From Omphalotus guepiniiformis (lineage: Eukaryota > Basidiomycota > Agaricomycetes > Agaricales > Omphalotaceae), in the NCBI GenBank assembly GCA_028554645.1, contig JAQOOI010000076.1, positions 1,302,001 through 1,366,000 on the forward strand: 64,000 nucleotides of DNA, given 5' to 3'. Below, one piece after another: positions 1 to 11,751 of this stretch. A model generated the notes under the pieces. The model saw only the letters and a list, made by a program, of their open reading frames with translations, did no database searches and was not told the origin of the DNA. Numbering within the stretch: position 1 is the first letter of the stretch; each line of letters opens with the position of its first letter. The position numbers and the translations under genes were made by a program.

Positions 1-2229
1 CGGAGGCATCAGCGGCCTGTCCCTTCAAAGCGAGCTCACGAAGCTCTGCAACGAGCTTAGCAACCTTCTCTTTCTCCGTAGCGTCAATTTGGTCCTTGAA
101 CTCGTTCATAGCTATACATATGTCGCGTCAGAAAGGATGTCAACCAACAAATACGTGAGAACACATAGCCTTCTCAGTGTCAGCACAGACGGAATCAGCC
201 TTGTTAGCTTCCTCAATGAGACTGCGGCGAGCCTTGTCAGTCTCAGCATACTGCTCAGCATCAGAAACCATCTTCTCAATGTCCCTGTCGCTAAGTCCAG
301 ATGAAGAAGCAATAGTCATAGACTGGTCCTTGTTAGTTGCCTTGTCCTTGGCTGAGACATTCACGATACCGTCTGAGGAACCAACATATGAGAAAACGAA
401 AAGCGGGAGGTCAATAAAAGACATACCGGCATCAATGTCGAAAGTAATCTCAATTTGAGGAACGCCCTTGGGTGCAGGTGGGATACCAACCAGGTTGAAG
501 TTGCCGAGAAGCTTGTTGTCGCGAACGAGTTCACGCTCACCCTGATAGATCTTGACCTCGATGGCAGTCTGGCCGTCAGCAGCCGTAGAGAAGACTTGCG
601 ACTTCTTGGTGGGGATGGTGGTGTTGCGGTTGATCAACTTGGTCATGATACCACCAAGGGTCTCGATACCGAGGGAGAGGGGAGTGACGTCCAGAAGCAG
701 GATGTCGGTGACGTTACCAGCCAAGACACCACCCTGGATTGCGGCACCCTTCGCAACAGCTTCGTCAGGGTTGACACCTTTGCTAGGATCCCGGCCGAAG
801 ATGGACTTGACAGTCTCAGAGACACGCGGCATACGGGTCATACCACCGACCAAGATAACCTCGTTGATCTCGCTAGCCTTAACACCAGCATCTGAGAGTG
901 CCTTCTTGCAAGGGTCAACGGTGCGCTGAACAAGAGGCGAGACCAGCGACTCGAATTGCGACCGTAGGAGTTTGGAGTTGATATGCTTGGGACCAGTAGC
1001 GTCAGCGGTGATGAAGGGAAGGTTGATCTCGGTCTGGGTAGTAGAGGATAATTCGATCTTGGCCTTCTCAGCAGCTTCACGGATACGCTGGATAGCCATA
1101 CGGTCACCGGTCAGGTCAATACCGTTCTCCTTCTTGAATTCGTTCAAGAGATGGTTGACCAAGACGATATCGAAGTCCTCACCACCAAGGTGAGTGTCAC
1201 CGTTGGTGGACTTCACCTCGAACACGCCCTTCTGCATTTCCAATATTGAAATATCGAAAGTTCCACCTCCCAAATCGTATACAGCAATTACTGACGACTC
1301 AGCCTTGTCTAGACCATAAGCGAGGGCAGCGGCTGTCGGCTCGTTGATCACTCGAAGGACCTCAAGACCAGCAATTTGACCAGCGTCCTTTGTTGCCTGA
1401 CGCTGGGCGTCATTGAAATATGCAGGGACGGTGACGACTGCGTGGCTACGGATAAGTGTAATAAATAAATTTCTTCTCGAAATAATAGGTTCATATACTT
1501 ACTTCACATTCTTGTTCAAGAATTGTTGTGCAGTCTCCTTCATTTTGACCAAAACCATAGATGACAACTCCTCCGCTGACTAAGGGAATATCAATATGAC
1601 GAACGGAGCCGGGTCGCGAGTCAGACACTCACGAATTGTTGTTTTTTGCCGCCGTTCTCAACCTCTACAGCTGGTCGACCATCAGGTTTCGGTACGACAT
1701 TGAAAGGCCTTGAGAGAGCAATTAATATTCGAAACGTAAGAGCGTCGTCGCAAAACCTACCAGTGCTTCATGTCATCCTGAACTTCCTTGTCTTTGAACT
1801 GACGACCAATGAGTCGCTTGAAGGCAAAGACAGTGTTGGCAGAGTTGACAACAGCCTGTCGCTTCGCAGGTAGACCAACAAGACGTTCCCCGTGTTTTGT
1901 GAAAGCAACAACAGAAGGTGTGGTCCTGACACCTTCCGCGTTCTCAATAACCACAGAGTCCTTGCCCTGCATGACAGAGACACAAGAATTTGTTGTTCCA
2001 AGATCAATGCCAACAACAGGGCCTAACAGAAGGTAAGAAAAAGGCACTGCACCAGTTGCTTCAAAACCTTACCAGAGACTTTGGAGTTCATGTTTCGTGC
2101 AATTACAGACCGTGGGAGGCCCTAAAAAACAGTGAGCAGGACATAGAGAAATAAAAAGGAGAATACGCGTACAGCATAAGGGCCTGACCGCGACACGGCA
2201 GTACGAAGAGATCGAGCAGCAGAGAACAT
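1..2229 (-). CDS. SSC1: Mitochondrial Hsp70 chaperone (3' end cut by window)
   Basis: This is the matrix Hsp70 that drives protein import through the TIM23 motor and folds matrix proteins. The first exon encodes [16 protein letters not shown], a basic amphipathic mitochondrial presequence, starting from the ATG at 2229. The nucleotide-binding domain follows with [14 protein letters not shown], the [20 protein letters not shown] region, [14 protein letters not shown] and [12 protein letters not shown]. The substrate-binding domain has [17 protein letters not shown] and [11 protein letters not shown]. The coding region is split by several introns (for example around 1450-1510, 1570-1635, 1700-1760, 360-425 and 110-165). 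The DnaK family signatures and the presequence separate it from cytosolic and ER Hsp70s. The C-terminal lid runs off the window at base 1, so the stop codon is not seen. The family identity is certain; the exact exon borders are inferred. Confidence 0.95.
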
Positions 2230-2465
2230 GGTGGTATAGAGGTAAGGAAAGGACTAACGTTGTTCAGCTCGGCTCTCAAATTTTTCCTCCCTGCGTATGT
2301 AAGCAGAATTGCCGAGCGGAACATCCCGAAACTTCCAGAACTGTGACGTGTTATTCACGTGATAGGGAAAGTATCGAAACAGACTGTTCCTCTATTGAAT
2401 ACTCAGTGTAAGGGTGTAAGAATATACTAATATTATATAGTACTAGTAGTGGTTATTGTACAATG

Positions 2466-5400
2466 TCATGGAAGAACAAGCACAGTACCTATCGTTTCAT
2501 CCTCCATTCCGTTCTCATTCTCTACTGCCTCCCCATGTCTCTGTTCAGCTCTGACATCAACAATCTTCACCACCGTTCCATCCGAACTACCCTCCACATC
2601 CGCACCTCCAGGCATCGTCGAAGTTATTACCCTCCGGTCCAACACTTTTATCTTGGGAACTTTAACGTGCCCACACTCTATCGGTATCAATTTCCACGAC
2701 AGTTTCTCTTCTGCCCCAGGCATGAGGATGGAAACACGCCCTGCCTTCAATCCGGCAACGACAAAACTGTCAGAGGGGTCCGATTCGAACTGAACGGTTA
2801 CATTCGCACTTCGTGAGGGGTGGCGGTTCTGTATCGTGAGTGTAAGTGGTGTGGGGTGATGGAGCTTTGCGAGTGGTGAGATATCCAATAGGGCAATCAG
2901 TTCGTCCACCGGCGGCTGTAACGTTGGTAGTGGGAAAACACTTATAGCTGTAGAGCCGCGTTTTCCATCCGAAAGCACTCTGTATCATTGTGTTAACGCC
3001 GCAATATTATCGAGCAACATGCATTACCTTCTCCAGGTCACATGATACTCCCCAGGGCCAGGGATAGGAAGCCCTTCCTGGTCCGGAGCTGCTATACTGA
3101 CGTGACATATATCGGAAAATTCGTCGCCAGCTTCATACTCTGAAGTAATTGTCAGCTCTGTCATATTTCTATGACTAACAAGGTCACACACCTGAAGGAA
3201 ACAACAGCCCAGTTTCCTCTTCGCTTGAAGAGCTCAAGATCTGCGCTTCAGAATGCTCCTATGATACAGCCCCGGTCAGAAGAAATAAAGTGAAGAGAGT
3301 ATCGGACTTACTCGTTTCTTCAGAACGAAGCTCTCAATATCCAAGTTCCATGGACCCACACACTCGAAGACAGTCTGCAAAATAGCTTCACCACCTTCAA
3401 CGTCATCCCGATAGTCACTTTCATACCCTCTCAGGTCAGCCAATCCAAGAAGTGCTTTGGTCGACCTCCGGTATATCACCTCAGTCGTCGCCTTCAAAGG
3501 ATCCACAGTGGGTATCACCACAGTCTGCAACGTCTCCGTCGCGTCCTGCAACTCCGGCATCGTGTCGTCTGCAATGGTTGTACTAGAATCAGCCTGACAC
3601 CGAGACTGGATAGAAATGTCAATCATGCGGTCTCCAGCTGCTCCGGTGTTCAACAATTGCAATGTCTTGACGATGCTAGCTCCGGGAGCGAGCAAGCCGA
3701 ACGAAATGCCCTTGATCATGGCGTTGGACTGGTGGTCATCCAAGAAGATTGTATTGACTAGATCACAAAGAATTGAATGTAAATTACAGGTTGCTATTGC
3801 CACGGTACCACTCACTTGCAAAGTCCACTTCAGTGGGTTGAAGGAGAATGTCCATCGAAATTTCAAGCTCCTTATCATCTGCATTGGTAACATTGATGTC
3901 TATTGGGAACTCCTCATTCAAATATGCAGGTGACTGGTGTGATAGCGATACCAGCACCGTATGAGGGCGATGTCGCACACTGGAGAAAGGTGTAAGATAG
4001 GCATAACACCCTTGGCTGTAACAACAACACTTACTCCACGGAGGAAAAATCTTCTCGATTCACCGGTATGAATCGCAGCGGACTGAGAGAAGATAACCAA
4101 CGACCGGCTGGGGGCATTTCTTGGCTAGACTTGCATGCGTGGAGAGGTACTTCAATGTTCCATGCACCCTTTACCAACTTCAGAACTAGATGTGATATCT
4201 GATTGAAATTAATTAAACCCAGTGCGCAGAGAGGTCCGACGTACCGTCAACGATGTCGGCACATCAGACGATATCGTCCCAGCAAACACCACAATTTGAC
4301 CTTGTGTCCATCTCAAGTTTGTTTCGAGCTCAAATGAGTTACTCGAAGTTGACTTCCCACCTGGACAGTATCTTACATGGCCGAGGTCAACCTTGCGTAC
4401 AGCAGATGACGATTCTCCGGCCGATGCCTCAGCATGACGCACAACAAGTGGGGGTATGATCTCTGAGAAATGAATCTCCAGAGAAGTAAACGGCAGCGAC
4501 GAGATCGTCACATGGGCTGGAGCGGTCAGCGAAAGCTGGAAAGCAGCAAGTTCCCCGACTTTTACTTCAGGCGTCCAGAAAACCAAGCTGCTATCAACTA
4601 AACAGGTGTCAGTCAACCCGGTGGAATATTGTTCATTGCTGACATACATATTGGTTGGAACTCGGAATTATCTATGACGAGTGGCTCATCTGTAGTTGAA
4701 GGAACGGTACTCTGGTTATCCGGATGAGCCCATCAGCCACAAGCACTGAGTCGACAAACACATGAATACTCACCTCTAAAACTGCTGATAGATCCTCCTC
4801 CAAAGAACCAGGTTCGTCTAAATCTTTTGCGCCTACAGAACAAACCCCCAACTGCTTTAGTAGGTTCTCGTGGTACGAACATAATACGTACCATGTCCCA
4901 ACATCTCAATCAGCAACCTCACACTCAACTCAACATCACCAAGCTGCTGTGCAGAGGCATACCATGTCGCAAGCAAAGGTCGAAGCATCAACCCCCATTG
5001 TTCTCGACGGTATGCCTTTGCAATGCGTTCGAAGAATCTAAATAGTTGGTCCAATGACCGTCGATGGTTCAAATGATACAGAACCCTTACCGAACTGCTA
5101 AATCAAATTTTCCCGAGTCGGTATACGTTTGGGCGATACGATACGCAATCCATAGAGGCAGCCGGCCCTGGGTCTGATTTTCAGGTGTATGTTGTTTGAA
5201 CAATTCGTAGGCTTTCGTATACAGCTATGCAGTTCAGATGTCATTAGGCAAGAACTTACCCTGTGCACGGACCCGTACCTCGAGGATGATAGTCAGATGG
5301 TCGACCTTCTTCTCATTCGCAAAACCTGGAGAACTCGAGGGTACCCGGTCTCGTTCCTGTGTCATCACCCTTTTAGCATTCTTATTTTCTCGCTTCTCAG

Positions 5401-7213
5401 ATCACGCACCTCTGCTTCCAAGGCAGCCAGATACCTTTCCCGCCTAGATTCTGTACATCTCGCTGCCATATAATAATAAAACCCGGGATGTTGCAACGCA
5501 TGATTTGGATTGATACCCAACGAGCGCATTGACTCCAGCTCCATGCCAGGGATAGTACTTCTAGCACCCACCTGCGCTGACGCAGAGACGTTGCTCATCG
5601 CAGACGAGGAAACGACCGGTCGGTGAACAGGAATGACGAGGTTTGAACGGGTACCATGTTCAAGGAGCTCAGCCAGGATACGGTGTCTGGGATCAAACAC
5701 TACGATACAGTCATTGTGTCTTAGTAAGGCAAAAGCGAAGCACATACTGTCGCGCCATCCAACTCCAATACTCAAACGTCTCCTCCCCGATACCCCAACC
5801 ACGCGAGAAGTCGCCAAATTTACGCATGTGTGTGTTATGATGCGATAGGGCGAGAGCGTGTTCGTTGTTGTACAGATATAGTTTAGTTATCTGGCTCCCG
5901 AACTGAGCAATGTAATATCGAAGGAACGAAAGACTTATGAATACCTTGACATTGATACAGTCTGCTAACACCTTCGCTTCTGCCCATCTTTTCGTTCGAG
6001 GGGTAAGAGTTACGGTGGAGCCGAACATAATGACTAGCATCTCATATGCGTCTTGATAATGCCTAGATCTGCAATTAACCAGTGTGCAATTCATCGAAGT
6101 GTGAAGAAAGACATACTTCAAGGCAACTTCATCCTCTCCTCGGAACTCTGCGAAACAGGCCATCTTATATTCATATCTCACTGTCCATCCTTCAGGTCGT
6201 AGTGGACGAGCAATGCCTGCACTCCCCGACGGGCTTAGCGGGTTCGGATACGATGATACTGCTTGAGAATGTCGATTCCGTTTGCGTCTGACTCGCTTGG
6301 AATGTGAGGTATAGTATTCTAGTGCTGGCTCGTATAAGGCTTGCTGCAAACTAAGATTACGACATGAACGAAACATCAACGGAAGGATGAGTGGACAGTA
6401 ACCTTCTAATGAAGTCGCCCAGCTCAGACTGGCTGACAGGGCTCAGAACGAACAAAGCTGCCCTTGAATCCAGGCCACTTTGCCTCCGTATGTAAGTCAA
6501 TCGAGTGTCAAGCGAGGGATCGTCTACATGCAATTCTCAATTCAATGATTGCACTACAAAGAGGTATGAGGAAGCTACAAGGACCCACCTAGCATTTTCC
6601 TACTAGCCATAAGGACGACAGTAAGCTTAACGTTGCGCTCATTCGTGCTCTTCTTCCTATGCGCAATTTCGGCAGCCAACTCCGTATCCCTCCTCCGCTC
6701 CTCCTGGTCTCTCTCCTTCTCACGTTCAGGATCCGGAGCATCCAATGGCGACGTCGCATTGTGGGGTGGCACCTCAAACAGCCGCATGAATAGGACAAAT
6801 ACTGACGGGACGAGAGTTGTGTGTTTGCGTATCCAGATGGGAGCAATGAGCCCGTCAGGGTGTAAAGGCGAGGAAGGTGTTAACGGCGAAAGTGGTGAAT
6901 GTGCACTTGAGTACTGCGGGTCTTCTGGTGGCACAAGTTTACGAGGAGGAAAACTAACATCCTTGTGGACCAATACGACTTGAAATAGCTTATGCTTTTC
7001 GGGTTGCCAGATACTGACTTTGCGCTGGGCGAGTAGAGCGTCGCGGAGTCTAAGAGATAGGAGGGTAAAGGGATCCTGGGGCCGAGATGTTGAGCTCTTT
7101 TCAGCCACCGAACTTGAAGACGAATGGGCATTCGGAGGATTGGGGATATCGAGGCCTGCTACGAACATGACAGGAGCCAGCTGGGCCAGCAATTCTAATG
7201 GATATGAATTCAT
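2466..7213 (-). CDS. TRAPPC11: TRAPP complex subunit 11 (Foie-gras/Gryzun protein)
   Basis: This is a subunit of the metazoan/fungal-type TRAPPIII tethering complex, which acts on Rab GTPases in ER-Golgi traffic and autophagy. The start ATG at 7213 gives MNSYPLELLAQLAPVMFVAG, as in family N-termini. The central exons (about 6400-5000) encode a Foie-gras domain. It includes an RPEGWTVRYEYKMACFAEFRG segment, a helical stretch with LADCINVKVFISLSFLRYYI, and a YYYMAARCTESRRERYLAAL segment. The C-terminal half (4650-2466) is made of beta-rich Gryzun-like repeats, ending in a segment with VVAGLKAGRVSILMPGAEEK. More than ten short introns interrupt it, so the exact protein cannot be fixed by eye; roughly 1,200 residues are expected. 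A low-complexity Ser/Pro and Glu/Arg insert lies near 6650-6900. Family assignment rests on my recognition of the conserved blocks. Confidence 0.85.
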
Positions 7214-7558
7214 TTGCCCTAAATCCTTTTCATTTATACCGAAAGTGAATGGATTTGAAGAGATATCGCAGCGACACCTAGATCAAGGTGGTGAGGAACT
7301 GAACGGGATACGCGAACAAGTCGCGTCAGAAAAATGTTTGTGCTTTGACCATGATGGATGATTACTAGCGCCTGGTGACCGATTCTCTCACACCGTTCAT
7401 GCTTTCGAAACGGCCACTCAGCTTCGCTTTCATCACGATCCCCTCACGCATGGAACGACAAGCCTCTCTCAATCTGTTCATTACGGACGTGATGAAAGCG
7501 CACTCATCACTCCAGGTCACCTCCTGAATCTGGAAAGTTTCTCGTGCTCGAACTCAAC
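7214..7558. other. Intergenic, no gene seen
   Basis: This 345 bp stretch separates the TRAPPC11 start from a doubtful minus-strand gene. The open frame crossing its left part is antisense to TRAPPC11. I see no RNA gene or repeat in it. Confidence 0.6.
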
Positions 7559-8000
7559 TCAGAAGGCCTTCGGATTGCAGGCGACGGCGATGACATCGGA
7601 AAGTGCCTCATTTCTATGCAAGAAAAAGCACCGAAGAATGTGCACCTGTGATATCCTCTCCTCAGTGGCATCCAGGTGGTATCGCGGCGACGCTACTTGT
7701 AAAAACACCGGGACATTGCCTCCCTTGTTGAACATCCGCGTCTGTGTCTCTAATATCGTTAAATCGATCCCGCAACACTGCAGCCGTACTAATAGTGGTA
7801 ATATTATTCTGTGAGTCTCATCTTTCGTTGTTTTCAATGGCCAACTGACCTTTCACGGGCCGCGTGACAGGGCCCTGGAGAAGCTCTGAAGACTGTCTCG
7901 GTACATTCACAGGGATAGTGGCTAGAACCACCATGCGACCAGGGCTCGACTTGCAGCATGCACTCGTTTCTAAGTGCGCATGAATTGGGTGAACTGACAT
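7559..8000 (-). CDS. Possible two-exon small protein, function unknown
   Basis: Exon 1 starts at the ATG at 8000 and encodes a 50-residue stretch ending GPVTRPVK. A canonical donor (AAAG|GTCAGT) and a TATTAG acceptor define a 61 nt intron. The frame then continues with VRLQCCGIDLTILETQTRMF and ends at a stop at 7559, about 123 residues in all. The join removes an in-frame stop and keeps both exons open, which is the main support. I recognise no domain, no signal peptide and no membrane segment. It might instead be chance open frame in an intergenic region. Transcript data would decide. Confidence 0.35.
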
Positions 8001-8816
8001 GAAGAATGAAGAATCAGTCTGTCAGGAAAATAAGGAGAATGGGGAATCATTTGTCAAAGTTGTCGCTCTTGGAACGATACCGAAAGGACCTCACAACTGT
8101 CAGTCGGCAACCAAAACGTGCTGTCACTGATATCAGTGAATTTCATTGGTGTCTAGTTTACGCACACTACAAATGAATTCAACGCATGTTCTTTCAATAT
8201 CTCATGACTGCACATCTTCCTTGGAATGCTTGGACCACTCGAGTCTGAATTGGCTTGGAAGGACGGTGAAGGACGATGGTAATGCCATACGAATGAAATT
8301 ACAAGGCGAAATACGAGACGTAGAACTCATGCTGCGGTACTCACTCGCACGATTTCTTTTCCCGATATACACCGCCCTTCAGGACACCGAAGACAAAGGA
8401 CACCCAAACGCCATTTTTCTTTGTGGTTCAGATCGTCATCAACTTCCATACTTTCATTCAAGTTTGACTTACCTCCAATCTCGAAAATTCTACAGTTACA
8501 CTTATCGAAAACACGGGGATGTCAAACGGGGTACGGAGATTTTGTCTAACGACTGCCGCTACTCCTTCTAATTAAGAGGTCAGTTTTGAGAGTGATCATG
8601 GAAGGCACGGAGGTAGTCAATTTTACCCTCTAGTGTCTCTGCTAACACTGTCTAGAATACAATGGCGGAGAACGGCTTTCCGAAATGCGGTAATGAAACA
8701 ACAAAATCTGAAGGCACTTCCTACAATTGAAGTTGTCTGTCATGAAGACATGTTCAAGGCTAGAGGGTATGGCCCCATGTACACTCCGCCACGGAATTAT
8801 ACATCCCCCATTCAAG
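8001..8816. other. Gene-poor stretch with a doubtful open frame
   Basis: About 800 bp with no recognisable gene. A plus-strand frame is open from an ATG at 8173 to 8571 (133 codons), but it has no recognisable domain, no introns and no promoter-like signal that I can point to. I regard it as probably non-coding. No tRNA or repeat is seen. Confidence 0.5.
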
Positions 8817-8824
8817 TATAAAAG
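8817..8824 (+). promoter_or_regulatory. TATA box of the 8892 gene
   Basis: A TATAAAAG match lies 68 bp before the ATG at 8892. Strong TATA boxes at this distance are typical of inducible or highly expressed small-protein genes in fungi. Confidence 0.55.
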
Positions 8825-8891
8825 GACTTCAGGCATACCAGGATTGTCAGTTGCAAAGGATTTTATAACTTTCTCAAGTCGCCATTGAATC

Positions 8892-9281
8892 ATGACCAAC
8901 AAGGTGAAATCTCCTGGTCAAATATCAGTTCAATGTACTAATACCACTATTGTGCAGAACTCTGTCTGGGTCCGCAGTTTTGCCTCCGAGCCTGTCGAGT
9001 GCAGTATCACCAACGCTGGAGGAGGAGATCCCGCTTGGTTCACTCTTCCAGCTAACTATGATAGTTATAATGCGAGCCACTGGTCCCGCACGGGCTGGCA
9101 GACTATTGCCTTCCGAAGCAAAAGTTGCACCACCACTCAGTGTGGATTTTATAAGGAGTTCGATAAGGACACCACCTATGTGACGTTCTTTGACTTTGGT
9201 TGTGATGGTACTGCCTTCACTAACAAGAAGCCGGTTCATTGTAAGTGTCCACCATTTCCTGTCTTGTGCCATATAAACTGA
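8892..9281 (+). CDS. Small Cys-containing beta-rich protein, unknown function
   Basis: The ATG at 8892 opens a 116-129 residue protein. It has no N-terminal hydrophobic signal, so it is probably cytoplasmic or unconventionally exported. Alternating hydrophobic strands, six or more cysteines and the block DPAWFTLPAN...SHWSRTGWQTIAF suggest a compact beta-sandwich. I have an unverified recollection of small mushroom proteins with a similar DAWF...W.R.GWE.VAF pattern, with no assigned role. A good GTAAGT...TTGCAG intron (9241-9297) interrupts the codon after KKPVH. Splicing builds a TGA from T|GA and ends the protein there, while the unspliced message adds about a dozen residues to a stop at 9279-9281. 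The function cannot be assigned from the sequence. Confidence 0.6.
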   Translation: MTNKVKSPGQISVQCTNTTIVQNSVWVRSFASEPVECSITNAGGGDPAWFTLPANYDSYNASHWSRTGWQTIAFRSKSCTTTQCGFYKEFDKDTTYVTFFDFGCDGTAFTNKKPVHCKCPPFPVLCHIN

Positions 9282-9399
9282 ATGCTTTGATTGCAGGAAT
9301 ATGCTGGATGCTCGAATATGTAGCTTCAGATAGCGCGGTGCAGCTCTATATACATGCTCGATACATGGTCGTTGAAACCCTGAATCTACCTATGTTGAC

Positions 9400-9806
9400 G
9401 CAAGAGTCACAGAACTCAGAGCGAGATTACATCGAACGTTGTCAGCGGAACTTCTGGTGAGCCCAATGAATGAGAACGAGCCGAATTCATAGAGAAAACC
9501 ACGAATGACGCGACTCTTTGCATGATGAAAACGCATAACATCGGTGATTTCAGAGCGTATGAGTTGAACTCCACTATCATGCCCCGAATACATGTTCAAG
9601 GTGACATTCGAAGCGTGTAAGATGAAACGAATGAAATGCCAAAAGACCGCGAATTTACAGACGAAGATCCGAGAAGATTATAGCTGAATTGCAAGGGCAA
9701 TCGAATCATTGTATACTTCCAGGGATCCTACTTATCCAGGACTTTATTCAATCTATTCTAGAGCGCCGAACGCGTCGGTACAAGAACGCAAGACGTTAGA
9801 TCATAA
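9400..9806 (-). repeat. Inverted, decayed copy of the GH12 promoter and start
   Basis: Read on the minus strand, this block matches 12769-13165 on the plus strand over about 400 bp, with scattered substitutions and small indels. Shared stretches include the Cys-free LALSSVT start of the GH12 signal peptide and the upstream CTTCGGATCTTCGTCTGTAA-like region. In this copy the TATAAAT box reads TATGAAT. The GH12 start codon region reads TTCGATGTAATC instead of a usable ATG followed by the signal peptide. Homology ends about ten codons into the gene. It is therefore a broken 5' fragment, not a working gene. Confidence 0.85.
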
Positions 9807-10407
9807 CATGGATCTCATCGGAAACAGAGCCGGTTCAATGAGTTGTAACACTGAGCTGCTAGAGGATTCAGGATTAGAATCGTGTGAGGACATTGTCGAG
9901 AAATTGAAGACTTGAAGTTGAAGGAAAGTGGACAAGTCGCGTCAGAAATTTCTCAGAATCAGACGAACGCATACAATGATTGATGAGCACATCCACAAGA
10001 TAACTGTATTAAAAATGCTTCGCATTAGAAGCCAGGGCTGTATGTTCTTATACTAAGCTCTAGCTCGCCTCAAGATATTGTACTATAAATTTTACAAGAG
10101 CAACGGAATACAATGCCGCTTCTCGGGCGTTATTTCGTTTTTGGACATTCTTGTACAGCGTCAGAAGCGACACTAACTACTTTCCCTTTTCGACCTCAAA
10201 GCCTTCCAGGCTCTCGTAACGGTAGCGAACCCTTGTTGCAGTATAAAATGAGATCGCTCCAGTATAATTTTCATTACTTTCCGATTCATCAACCCTCTCA
10301 AATAGCGCTAGACGCCTTACGACAATTATTCCTCTCCTTTTGAACATCTTCTCGGTTTAAAGCATCCTCATAACTTGATACCACCGCATATAACGATACC
10401 AGGCACG
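9807..10407. other. Intergenic, promoter side of the small secreted gene
   Basis: No gene is seen in this 600 bp. A GTATAAAATG TATA-like element at 10241-10250 lies about 160 bp before the ATG at 10408 and could place a transcription start near 10280. Short open frames here look like chance. Confidence 0.45.
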
Positions 10408-10787
10408 ATGTTGTTCTCTCAAATCATCATCTCACTCCTTGCATTTTCCTTCATTTCCGTCGGTATGTCCGATCGCGTCTTGTTGAAGCAGCAGTACTGA
10501 CCCTGTGGTACAATTCGGACAGTGAACTGCTCTCCTGTACCTGAAGCAAACCCCGAGCCGGCACCAGCACCGATAGATCCTGCTCTGCAACCTATTATCG
10601 CAGCCAAAAATAACATGGGCGGGACCCAAACGGTTTGTGTTTTCTGTATGTTTACATTGGGGTGCGCTCTGAATTTCATTCCCAGGACGAATTAAATTCC
10701 AATGGCGCCTTGTCTTCCTGGCAAAGTCCAATACTGTCAATGTCTATTCCGGCAATCGCAGTCGGTGCCGTGACTTTATTGCTGTAG
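10408..10787 (+). CDS. Small secreted/cell-surface protein (about 88 aa)
   Basis: Three exons joined by canonical introns (a 59 bp intron GTATGT...GGACAG and a second one GTTTGT...CCCAG) give one uninterrupted 88-residue frame ending at the TAG at 10785-10787. The N-terminus MLFSQIIISLLAFSFISVV is a clear signal peptide. It is followed by a Pro/Ala/Glu-rich linker (PVPEANPEPAPAPIDPA), a short polar middle, and a hydrophobic C-terminal tail (IPAIAVGAVTLLL). That tail resembles a GPI-anchor signal, with Ser/Gly/Asn candidates before it (SNGALSS). Only one cysteine is present in the mature part, so it is not a classical hydrophobin. It probably ends up at the cell surface or wall. Function is unknown. 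Confidence 0.7.
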
Positions 10788-11026
10788 GACGATATGAATC
10801 GATAGCAGAGACTGTGTCGGCATGAGATGGACTGTGGCCTCTGCAGTATTATGGGACTAATGGGTATAGGATATGTCAAAAGAAGTACACGACTTCAAGC
10901 ATTATAATTCGTATGAAGAAAATATATAAATACACTTTACATTGAGTTTCGCACTAAAACATTCAACCAAGGAGACACTTCTCTCGCTGATCAAACAGCA
11001 AGAAGCCGGAAGGATTGGCGGAGCGT

Positions 11027-11398
11027 CTAGTACATCTCTAAACTCATGCCATCGTGAATCTCGTAGTCAGATAATGTGATGTGATCTTTGTAGATCGTGT
11101 ACCTTCTCGCATCGTCAATTGGTTGGATGAACATAAGAGACTTATTTCGCGCACCATTTCTTCAGCTGGATCTTCGTATGATCTGTACCAGTTTGGGCTG
11201 CAATAAGTTTCTTGAGATCTCCAACAGTGTCATCAGGGCTGCATTTGACCCGGACTTTGCGATGGTCAATGACCAGTGTACTTGGAAAGATTGTGTCACT
11301 CACCTTTGCGTCCGAGACGATCATTAGCAATTACCTTCAATGCAGCTTTAAAGGATGTTACGGAGAAAAAGTGCACCACGAACCTCGATGAGACCCAT
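11027..11398 (-). CDS. HUB1: Ubiquitin-like splicing modifier Hub1/UBL5
   Basis: Hub1 is a non-conjugated ubiquitin-fold protein that binds HIND elements of Snu66 and modulates 5' splice-site choice. Four exons can be assembled. A 15 nt first exon encodes MGLIE (ATG at 11398). The second encodes [10 protein letters not shown] (11334-11304). The third carries [20 protein letters not shown] and [12 protein letters not shown]. The last has [20 protein letters not shown], ending SLEMY-stop at 11027. All joins are GT-AG, and the resulting protein is nearly colinear with UBL5 throughout, including the C-terminal double-Tyr type ending instead of a Gly-Gly tail. The size of about 75 residues matches the family. 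The very short first exon makes automated prediction likely to miss the true start. Confidence 0.93.
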
Positions 11399-11751
11399 AC
11401 TCTAGTAAGTAGTTGGGATGATTCAAAACAGAGTGCTGACTCAGCTACTGACCATGAACTTCTCAGCAACTGTACTCAGCATGAAACGCAGAGACCAATC
11501 AAGAGACAATTTATATGGAAGTTCCTTTTCAAGATATCAACTTTTCCTTACACTCTCCAGCAAAGGATATGGATTAATAATTAACTTCTTAGGACCTGAA
11601 TTCGCATTTAGTAGTCGTCGGCACTTCAAGGAACCCTGGATCGAGTCATGTCACCAGTGGGTCAGTTGGAATTGGTCATATTCAACCTTTCTCGACCATT
11701 CCTATCCATTCATTTCTCATCGATTGAAGACCCTCACTCTACGCAGTTGCG
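11399..11751. other. Divergent promoter region, HUB1 / methyltransferase
   Basis: This 353 bp interval lies between the divergent starts of HUB1 and the methyltransferase. The open frames here have no recognisable content. No repeat is seen. Confidence 0.45.

Noticed and set aside
455..929. Plus-strand open frames across mitochondrial Hsp70
   Set aside because: Antisense shadows of a highly conserved coding sequence.
6633..7361. Plus-strand open frames opposite TRAPPC11 exon 1
   Set aside because: They are antisense to a well-supported exon and have biased, domain-free translations.
8173..8571. 133-codon plus-strand open frame before the 8892 gene
   Set aside because: No domain, no splice logic, no conserved feature; such frames are expected by chance in DNA of this composition.
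7315..9960. Repeated ACAAGTCGCGTCAGAAA at about 7316 and 9933
   Set aside because: A 17 bp match with no extended similarity around it; possibly a shared short motif but too little to call a repeat.
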